From positions 1 through 5,011 of the forward strand of contig JAFXWR010000343.1 of NCBI GenBank assembly GCA_017542725.1: a stretch of 5,011 bases of DNA, written 5' to 3'. A program made the translations under genes and the position numbers. A model generated the notes under the pieces. It worked only from the letters and a program-made list of their open reading frames with translations, ran no database searches and had not been told where the DNA came from. Shown one piece after another: positions 1-5,011 of the stretch. The DNA comes from Lachnospiraceae bacterium. Its GTDB lineage: Bacteria > Bacillota_A > Clostridia > Lachnospirales > Lachnospiraceae. Position 1 is the first letter of the stretch. Each line of letters opens with the position of its first letter.

Positions 1-900
1 AAAAGCATCATAGAAATCCCCTGCTTGACTTCCATTTAACAGTTTCTTTTTCTGCTCTTTTTCCATGGTTCCACAATAAGCCTCAAGCGTAGGCTTTATG
101 CTGATTTCCCATAGAATCTTTTTTGCTATATCCTTTCTTGTAAGCGCAAATAATACTCTCTTAAGTCCTGTGCACAGTTCTTCTTTCATATTGAGAGAAT
201 AAATCATAACAACAAGGCCTACAAAATAATTTAGTATCGCTCTAAAGCTTATAGCAAATCCAGTGAAGAGGCTTGACATTATCGCACTATAATTAATTTT
301 ATTTGTATCTTCCATCATGCCAGCAATTGATTTTTCAATTTGTTGTAATAATTGCTGAGTCATATTATTATTTGAATTTAACTCTATGCCTTCGATAGCA
401 CTTCTTATTCCTGCAAGATACCCACCTACACGACTAAGAAAGCTAGTAATTGAATTATAAAGTTGTGGGACAAATAAGAAAACTAAGCCAACACTCAAGC
501 CAATAACAATCACTGTGCAAACAACCGTAGATATAAGTTTAGAAAACTTTGCTAAATTGCGGTCCTTACCATTTGAAATTTTTTCATCAATTATATCGTA
601 TAATGGCGACATAACAAATGTAAAAACCCATCCAAGTATAATTGGAGTGAGTATTTCGGCAAGTCTAGTAATAAAACTTCCTATTTTATCCAAATTCATA
701 AATAGGAATATTATTAGCACAACAATGACAGCAAGCAAAATTATCTGCTTTGTCAAATGCTCTTTAAGTAAGTCCCCTACAGGATTTTCTATCTTTTCGA
801 ACTTCTCATCCTTAAAGAATTTCATCCCACTATGTTGAAGCATCTCTTCAGCTTCTGGACTTACATTATAATTTGGTTTTGTTTTACTCTTTTTCGCCAT
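1..900 (-). CDS. AI-2E family transporter-like membrane protein, 3' end cut off by window edge
   Basis: An open frame of 300 codons runs from an ATG at 900-898 to the left edge without a stop. The protein has a charged cytoplasmic N-terminus (about 1-50) and hydrophobic segments near 52-68, 78-97 and 122-144. A polar, glutamine/asparagine-rich stretch (about 150-205) follows, then a long hydrophobic region at 207-235 leading into YSLNMKEEL and KRVLFAL. This layout, including ILTPIILGWVFTFVMSPLYD (85-104) and the VPQLYNSI motif (144-151), is typical of the AI-2E/YdbI/PerM family (PF01594). Members of about 350-400 residues are implicated in export of varied small molecules or ions, so the substrate cannot be assigned and the family name should not be read as proof of autoinducer transport. 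Residues from about 264 to 300 do not show the expected family core (see findings). The gene has its own promoter and no good Shine-Dalgarno; the ATG was chosen because the upstream frame soon stops and no better start is seen. Confidence 0.82.
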   Translation of the reverse strand, partial: MAKKSKTKPNYNVSPEAEEMLQHSGMKFFKDEKFEKIENPVGDLLKEHLTKQIILLAVIVVLIIFLFMNLDKIGSFITRLAEILTPIILGWVFTFVMSPLYDIIDEKISNGKDRNLAKFSKLISTVVCTVIVIGLSVGLVFLFVPQLYNSITSFLSRVGGYLAGIRSAIEGIELNSNNNMTQQLLQQIEKSIAGMMEDTNKINYSAIMSSLFTGFAISFRAILNYFVGLVVMIYSLNMKEELCTGLKRVLFALTRKDIAKKILWEISIKPTLEAYCGTMEKEQKKKLLNGSQAGDFYDAF

Positions 901-925
901 TTTTTTACTTTACATATAAAATCAC

Positions 926-945
926 AGCCACTAAATATTGTGGCT
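926..945 (-). other. Small hairpin in the leader of the AI-2E gene
   Basis: A perfect 6-bp inverted repeat, AGCCAC (926-931) and GTGGCT (940-945), flanks an 8-base AT loop. It falls about 5 bases after the predicted transcription start and about 25 bases before the ATG at 900. No U-tract follows closely enough on the minus strand to make it a terminator. It could be a 5'-stabilising stem or a small operator. With only 6 bp, chance is also possible. Confidence 0.4.
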
Positions 946-956
946 TATTTTCTCAT

Positions 957-985
957 ATTATACCAAATTTATCATATTTTTTCAA
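957..985 (-). promoter_or_regulatory. Sigma-A-type promoter for the AI-2E gene
   Basis: On the minus strand a -35 box TTGAAA (985-980) is followed by a 17-base spacer and a perfect -10 box TATAAT (962-957). The bases TGG just before the -10 box form an extended -10 element. The -35 box begins a few bases after the U-tract of the upstream terminator, so promoter and terminator are packed tightly. The predicted start of transcription is near 950, giving a leader of roughly 50 bases. Consensus boxes and spacing make this the best-supported promoter in the window. Confidence 0.85.
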
Positions 986-987
986 TT

Positions 988-1014
988 AAAAAAAGCCCGT
1001 ATTTTCGGGCTTTT
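988..1014 (-). terminator. Rho-independent terminator closing the thiI-AGCS-CaCA operon
   Basis: A 9-bp stem pairs AAAAGCCCG (991-999) with CGGGCTTTT (1006-1014) around a 6-base loop. In the minus-strand transcript it ends in seven consecutive U (994-988). It directly follows the antiporter gene and shares two bases with that gene's TAA stop (1015-1013). The stem is A/T-flanked on both sides, so it could also work weakly in the other direction, but no plus-strand gene runs into it. Confidence 0.92.
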
Positions 1015-2020
1015 AAATCTTAAATTGATATACCAAAAACAAAATATAGATACCAATCAGTGCCACTCCCTGCCACCTATTTGTCTTACCATATATAAGT
1101 GTCGGAAAGCAAAGTATAGCCATCGCCAAAAATGCTATCGGAATATCAAACACAAGCGATGCATTCATACCATTTATTAACTTTGAAGTTGGTAACTTAA
1201 AAGGTCCCACAACTGAAGCTATACCTGTCACAAGCACAACATTAAAAAAGTTGGCTCCTATAATATTTCCTATAGATAAATTGCTGTGACCTTTTATCAA
1301 AGATGTGATCGCAGTTGAGAGTTCAGGCAGCGAAGTACCAAGAGCAATCATAGTAAGACCTATGACTGACTCAGGCACACCAAACTTTTTAGCAATTAAT
1401 GTTCCGTTGTCTACAAGCAAGTTTGATGCAAATGCGATGACAATAGCTGATACAATTATAACTAAAACTGACTTTATAACACTTCCAGTTTCATTATCAG
1501 GAGGATTACCTTCTTCTAACTTGACTATCTCATCTTCTACATCCTTTACTGCTTTATCAATATTTTCATCAATTTTATTTTTATTTGAATGAATAATAAA
1601 AAATACATAGATGACAAAAATTAGAATTAATATAATTCGAGATAGTCTAGTAAACTCTTTAAAAACATAAGCAAAAACTGAATACAATGCAAATGAAGAA
1701 AAGAAAAATGCAACTAATGGCTTTAAATCTTTCTTTTTTACTACATTTGGCGAAAATATTAATGATAGTGCAGAAATAAGTGCCGTGTTACAAATTATAG
1801 AACCTATTGCATTGCCATAAGCTATATCTCCATGTCCTTTAAATGCACTAGTAGCTGATACCATAGTTTCTGGAAGTGTAGTTCCGATAGAAACTATTGT
1901 GGCACCAATTACAATTTCCGACACTTTAAAAATTTTCGCAATATAAGTACTCGCATCCACAAAATAGTCCGATGCCTTAATTAATAATACAAATCCGATT
2001 ATAATTAATACAAATTCCAA
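1013..2020 (-). CDS. CaCA-family calcium/sodium (cation) antiporter, YrbG-like
   Basis: This 335-residue membrane protein has the two inverted alpha-repeats that define the Ca2+:cation antiporter superfamily (two PF01699 domains). Repeat 1 has GTTLPE (46-51) and GNAIGS (69-74); repeat 2 has GTSLPE (228-233) and GNIIGA (251-256). Glu51 and Glu233 are the expected ion-binding acids. An acidic cytoplasmic-type loop (about 146-180) joins the two halves. The length fits the short bacterial YrbG-type members, which exchange Ca2+ for Na+ or another cation across the cytoplasmic membrane; which ion couples here cannot be read from sequence. One variation is Ala256 in the second motif of repeat 2, where repeat 1 has Ser74. 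The start is TTG at 2020-2018, chosen because GGGAG lies 6 bases upstream and the nearby ATG/GTG codons are out of frame. It is third in the operon, 39 bases after the AGCS gene, with no convincing promoter between. Confidence 0.9.
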   Translation of the reverse strand: MEFVLIIIGFVLLIKASDYFVDASTYIAKIFKVSEIVIGATIVSIGTTLPETMVSATSAFKGHGDIAYGNAIGSIICNTALISALSLIFSPNVVKKKDLKPLVAFFFSSFALYSVFAYVFKEFTRLSRIILILIFVIYVFFIIHSNKNKIDENIDKAVKDVEDEIVKLEEGNPPDNETGSVIKSVLVIIVSAIVIAFASNLLVDNGTLIAKKFGVPESVIGLTMIALGTSLPELSTAITSLIKGHSNLSIGNIIGANFFNVVLVTGIASVVGPFKLPTSKLINGMNASLVFDIPIAFLAMAILCFPTLIYGKTNRWQGVALIGIYILFLVYQFKI

Positions 2021-2026
2021 TACACA

Positions 2027-2031
2027 CTCCC
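2027..2031 (-). promoter_or_regulatory. Ribosome binding site deciding a TTG start
   Basis: GGGAG on the minus strand sits 6 bases before the TTG at 2020-2018. The nearby ATG at 2034-2032 and two GTG triplets are in other frames, and no other in-frame start with a binding site precedes the first hydrophobic segment, so this site fixes TTG as the antiporter's start. Confidence 0.75.
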
Positions 2032-2059
2032 ATAGTATAAAATGTCCACAAATATATTG

Positions 2060-3862
2060 CTACTTATACGAAATCATTGGTGCAACATTTTTACCTGCTT
2101 TTCTATCGTAGTAATTTTTAATTATTTTAATAACTGTTCCTGAAAGCAAAAGTACACCAATAAGGTTTGGTATAGCCATAAGTCCATTTAATGTGTCAGC
2201 TATATCCCACGCAAGATTTAAGTTCATTGTAGCTCCTATAACTATAAATATTATGTAAAGCGTTTTATAAATATATGTAGATGCATTTCCAAATAAGTAT
2301 TCTATAGTCTTAGTTCCATAATATGACCAACCAAGAACTGTTGTAAATGCAAAAAGTGTAACTGCTATCGCAAGTATCTTACCAGCAACATGTGACAACC
2401 TATTTGAAACTGCAAGTGTGACAAGTGATACACCATTTATATTCTCAACATGAATAGAATCAAACACCATTTCTCCATCATTATTTATTAATATTTCTCT
2501 ATTTGTATGATATACAGGATTTGCTTTTATTCTTAATACGTTACCATAAAAATATGAATTGTCATTCACTTCTTCATCCGTCAAAGTCTCAACCCAATAT
2601 TTCTTGCCATATATATTCAACTCTTTATATTTACCTACATTTTCTGGCTCTTCGCTATATATAGGAGCATTGTTCTTAGAGTCAACTTTTACTGGCATTC
2701 TAAATATTTCATTATCTACCAGCATTACATTTCCATCTTCATCCCTAAGAGAATCATCAACACAGACTAAAGTCTCCTTTTCAGTAAGATTAGCAAGCTG
2801 TGTATCAAATGAAGGTGCATTGATAGTTGATGACAAAACAATAAGCGAAGTAAATGTGCACACAACTATGGTATCAAAAAATACTTCAAATATACCCCAA
2901 AGACCTTGCTTTACTGGTTCAGTTTCATTTGAAGCAGAGTGTGCTATAACACTTGAACCAAGACCTGCCTCATTTGAAAATGCTCCTCTCTTAAAGCCAT
3001 AAGTGATTGCTCTTTTTAAAACTGTACCAAGTATACCACCTGCAATTGCTGCAGTGCTGAATGCTCCTCTAAATATGGCTACAAATACTTCGGGTACATA
3101 TTTAATATTCATTACAACAATTATTATCCCAACTAATATATAGAATATTGCCATAAAAGGAACTATCTTTTCTGCAACGGCACCAATTCTTTTTATGCCG
3201 CCAAATATTATAAGTGCTGCAATAGCTCCAAGCACAACTCCAACTGCAATAGTTGGTACACCAAAGTTTGTCTTAAGAGCTTCGGAAATGGAATTCACTT
3301 GTGTCATATTTCCGATTCCAAATGACGCCATAAATGTAAAAAATGCAAATAATACTGCAAGCACTTTACCAAGTTTTTTAAGTCCTAGTTGCTTTCCAAC
3401 ACCATTATCAAGATAATACATTGGTCCGCCACTGTAACCAAGTTCTTTATTATAATTTCTATAGTAGATACCTAGAATTACTTCAGCGAAGTGAGTTCCC
3501 ATTCCAAGTATTGCACAGATCCACATCCAAAAAATAGAACCAGGGCCACCTATTACTATAGCAGTGGCAACTCCAGCTATATTGCCAGTTCCAATTGTTG
3601 AAGCAAGTGCTGTTGACAATGCTTGAAACTGTGATATAACATTGTTTTTTGACTCAGCAGACTTTTTATCCTCTCCGCTATTGATTATGCCTTTAAGAGT
3701 ATTGTCATATACATCTTTTGCATGTGTTACTTGAAAAAGCCTTGTCCTAAATGCATAAAAAATACCTACACCAAGTATAAGGCACAACATTGGCACGCCC
3801 CACACTATGCCATTCAAAATTCCGTTGTAGTGCGCAATTTTTTCTACAAAACTGTTTAACAT
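2060..3862 (-). CDS. Sodium:alanine/glycine symporter (AGCS family) with a large inserted loop
   Basis: This 600-residue protein imports a small neutral amino acid (alanine or glycine in characterised relatives) with Na+ across the cytoplasmic membrane. Family marks (PF01235, LeuT-like fold) are clear: IGTGNIAGVATAI (90-102, unwound first core helix), MGTHFAEVILGIYYR (121-135), SGGPMYYLD (144-152), GIGNMTQVNS (182-191), KRGAFSNEAGLGSS (291-304) and FAFTTVLGWSYYG (504-516). About 11 hydrophobic helices are visible, near 17-36, 83-105, 108-133, 166-188, 203-221, 231-251, 257-283, 321-345, 493-515, 530-547 and 556-580. Usual members have about 450-490 residues; the excess is one block at about 350-474. 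The ATG at 3862-3860 has AGGAGG 7 bases upstream, inside thiI, and overlaps the thiI stop, so the two are probably translationally coupled. The frame is intact and the conserved core is complete, so it should be functional. The exact substrate is not determinable. Confidence 0.95.
   Translation of the reverse strand: MLNSFVEKIAHYNGILNGIVWGVPMLCLILGVGIFYAFRTRLFQVTHAKDVYDNTLKGIINSGEDKKSAESKNNVISQFQALSTALASTIGTGNIAGVATAIVIGGPGSIFWMWICAILGMGTHFAEVILGIYYRNYNKELGYSGGPMYYLDNGVGKQLGLKKLGKVLAVLFAFFTFMASFGIGNMTQVNSISEALKTNFGVPTIAVGVVLGAIAALIIFGGIKRIGAVAEKIVPFMAIFYILVGIIIVVMNIKYVPEVFVAIFRGAFSTAAIAGGILGTVLKRAITYGFKRGAFSNEAGLGSSVIAHSASNETEPVKQGLWGIFEVFFDTIVVCTFTSLIVLSSTINAPSFDTQLANLTEKETLVCVDDSLRDEDGNVMLVDNEIFRMPVKVDSKNNAPIYSEEPENVGKYKELNIYGKKYWVETLTDEEVNDNSYFYGNVLRIKANPVYHTNREILINNDGEMVFDSIHVENINGVSLVTLAVSNRLSHVAGKILAIAVTLFAFTTVLGWSYYGTKTIEYLFGNASTYIYKTLYIIFIVIGATMNLNLAWDIADTLNGLMAIPNLIGVLLLSGTVIKIIKNYYDRKAGKNVAPMISYK
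2438..2815 (-). other. Region encoding the extra loop domain of the AGCS symporter
   Basis: These bases encode residues about 350-474 of the symporter, between the helices at 321-345 and 493-515. The stretch has no hydrophobic helix and is acidic (25 Asp/Glu against 12 Lys/Arg by my count). It is rich in Asn, Tyr and Val with beta-strand-like patterns, and carries one Cys (367). Two short similar pieces, DGNVMLVDN (376-384) and DGEMVFDSI (462-470), may be a loose internal repeat. By LeuT-fold numbering it sits between core helices 7 and 8, the extracellular loop 4 position, so it should face outside. I do not recognise the domain. The boundaries are estimates. Confidence 0.7.
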
Positions 3863-5011
3863 ATAATTTCCTCCTGTGTATCTATTGCTTTGCTTAATAA
3901 TTCATCTATTACATCTTTTAATCTATCTTCTGACCTATAAACATGGTTTAAGTTTGGTTTAGTAACTGGATGTTTCGCTACAAATATCGTGCAACAATCT
4001 TCATATGGTAATATTGATGTTTCAAATGTGCCAATTTTTTTTGCTATATCTACTATCTCATCTTTATCAAAACCAATTAATGGCCTAAAAACTGGTAACG
4101 TGCAAACTTCATTCGTACAATTCATTGATTCAACTGTCTGTGATGCCACTTGACCTATGGACTCACCCGTGACGAGTGCCAGACACTTTTCATTGTTTGC
4201 TATTGTTTCAGCTATTTTCATCATATAGCGTCTCATAATTATGGTAAGTTCATCATGCGGACATTTCTCATAAATCGCTAACTGTATGTCAGTAAAATTA
4301 ACTATATGAAGTTTTATGTGTCCTGCCCACTTTGAAACTATTTTTGCCAAATCTATTACTTTTTGTTTTGCTCTGTCACTTGTATAAGGTGGAGCATGAA
4401 AATATATAGCATTTATCACAACTCCTCTCTTAGCAATCATATATCCCGCAACAGGCGAATCAATCCCACCAGATAAAAGAAGCATTGCCTTTCCGCTAGT
4501 TCCAACTGGCAACCCGCCAGGACCTTGAATCTTTTCAGAATATAAATTTATATGATTTCTAATTTCAACAAATAATCTAACTTCAGGATTATGAACATCA
4601 ACCTTTGTCCCTTTAAATGTCTCTAAGATATCATGACCAAGTTCTGCAGACACATCATCAGAGTGCATATCAAAACTTTTATTAACTCTTCTAGTTTTTA
4701 CTTTGAAAGTAAACGAAGGATTATCGCCATATACATTCTTCACAAAATTTATAACACTATTTGATAATTCTTTATAGTTACTAGTAAATGGAATTTTTTT
4801 TATAGGACATATAGTAAATATTCCAAAAACTTTTTTTAATTTTTCTATAACCCTATCATAGATATCAGAAAAATCATTATTTGAATCTATATATATTCTT
4901 TCTTGCTCTTTATATACATTAAAGATACCCTCAAACTCTTTCAAGGTCTCTCTAATCCGACTCACAAGGGCATCCTCAAACTTGTAACGATTCTTCCCCT
5001 TAAGCCCTATT
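3856..5011 (-). CDS. thiI: tRNA 4-thiouridine synthase ThiI, 5' end just beyond window edge
   Basis: ThiI adenylates U8 of tRNA and receives persulfide sulfur to make 4-thiouridine; in many bacteria it also passes sulfur to ThiS for the thiamine thiazole. The frame is open to the right edge, with 384 full codons. It begins IGLKGKNRYKFED, the conserved early ThiI segment, so probably only 10-15 codons are missing. Counting from that Ile, an N-terminal ferredoxin-like part and THUMP domain cover about 1-155. A PP-loop SGGIDS (180-185) follows, then GESIGQVASQT (282-292), FRPLIGFDK (308-316) and EDCCTIF (337-343); one of the two Cys is probably the conserved sulfur-relay cysteine. The protein ends soon after this without a rhodanese domain, as in many Gram-positive ThiI, so a partner cysteine desulfurase (NifS/IscS-like) must supply sulfur directly, perhaps encoded just upstream outside the window. 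The GTG at 4965 is an internal Val. The stop overlaps the AGCS start. Confidence 0.96.
   Translation of the reverse strand, partial: IGLKGKNRYKFEDALVSRIRETLKEFEGIFNVYKEQERIYIDSNNDFSDIYDRVIEKLKKVFGIFTICPIKKIPFTSNYKELSNSVINFVKNVYGDNPSFTFKVKTRRVNKSFDMHSDDVSAELGHDILETFKGTKVDVHNPEVRLFVEIRNHINLYSEKIQGPGGLPVGTSGKAMLLLSGGIDSPVAGYMIAKRGVVINAIYFHAPPYTSDRAKQKVIDLAKIVSKWAGHIKLHIVNFTDIQLAIYEKCPHDELTIIMRRYMMKIAETIANNEKCLALVTGESIGQVASQTVESMNCTNEVCTLPVFRPLIGFDKDEIVDIAKKIGTFETSILPYEDCCTIFVAKHPVTKPNLNHVYRSEDRLKDVIDELLSKAIDTQEEIIC
3870..3875 (-). promoter_or_regulatory. Strong ribosome binding site of the AGCS gene, inside thiI
   Basis: A perfect AGGAGG lies 7 bases before the ATG at 3862-3860. The same bases encode the Gln-Glu-Glu near the ThiI C-terminus. 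Together with the 7-base overlap of thiI stop and AGCS start (3856-3862), this points to coupled translation of the two genes from one transcript. Confidence 0.9.

Noticed and set aside
926..945. The 6-bp hairpin as a terminator
   Set aside because: The stem is short and has no run of U directly after it on either strand.
515..1180. Plus-strand open frames at 515-838, 832-1023 and 938-1180
   Set aside because: They lie opposite the AI-2E gene, its promoter region and the end of the antiporter gene; they have no good ribosome binding site or recognisable domain, and the minus-strand reading is far better supported.
2021..2059. A TATACT sequence between the AGCS and CaCA genes as a promoter
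   Set aside because: The sequence 17 bases upstream is a poor -35 match, and the predicted transcript would begin within or at the ribosome binding site.
1305..3416. Plus-strand open frames at 1305-1592, 2559-3002 and 3195-3416
   Set aside because: They are antisense to the CaCA and AGCS genes, with Ser/Thr-rich translations typical of reverse-complement frames and no family features.
3859..3861. C-terminal Cys of ThiI as a substitute for the missing rhodanese cysteine
   Set aside because: This TGT codon is forced by the overlap with the symporter's ATG, so its presence is adequately explained by gene overlap; the EDCC cysteines are the better relay candidates.
4963..4965. GTG as the start of ThiI, giving a 369-residue protein
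   Set aside because: The frame stays open upstream to the window edge and encodes IGLKGKNRYKFED, which is conserved ThiI N-terminal sequence; the GTG is an internal Val codon.
1..5011. CRISPR array, insertion sequence, tRNA or rRNA gene
   Set aside because: No regularly spaced repeats, transposase frame, terminal inverted repeats or tRNA-like segment were seen on either strand; almost the whole window is coding on the minus strand.

Overview
The window looks like ordinary chromosome from an AT-rich, low-GC Gram-positive bacterium, most likely a member of the Clostridia. The reasons are A/T-rich codon use throughout, strong AGGAGG-type ribosome binding sites, a ThiI without a rhodanese domain, and an AGCS-type sodium:amino-acid symporter. 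A species cannot be named from this sequence. All four recognisable genes lie on the minus strand, so transcription runs from high to low coordinates.

Region by region, in transcription order: (1) 5011 to 3856 is thiI (tRNA 4-thiouridine synthase / thiamine sulfur carrier enzyme). Its first few codons lie beyond the right edge. (2) 3862 to 2060 is a sodium:alanine/glycine symporter of the AGCS family. Its ATG overlaps the thiI stop by 7 bases and its Shine-Dalgarno lies inside the thiI 3' end. It carries an unusual extra loop of about 125 residues. (3) 2020 to 1013 is a CaCA-family calcium/cation antiporter starting at TTG, 39 bases after the symporter. (4) An intrinsic terminator at 988-1014 overlaps the antiporter stop codon and closes what looks like a thiI-agcS-caCA operon. 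(5) A consensus promoter directly after the terminator (957-985) drives an AI-2E family membrane protein (900 to 1), which runs off the left edge.

The operon joins sulfur-transfer chemistry to two ion-coupled transporters. Both transporters are probably linked to the sodium gradient (amino-acid uptake with Na+; cation exchange), but a shared pathway is not evident and the grouping may simply be a housekeeping operon. I see no mobile element, CRISPR array, tRNA or rRNA gene, and no clearly new multi-gene system. The two most interesting points are the acidic extracytoplasmic insertion in the AGCS symporter, and the last ~37 codons of the AI-2E protein at the left edge, which do not read like the family.
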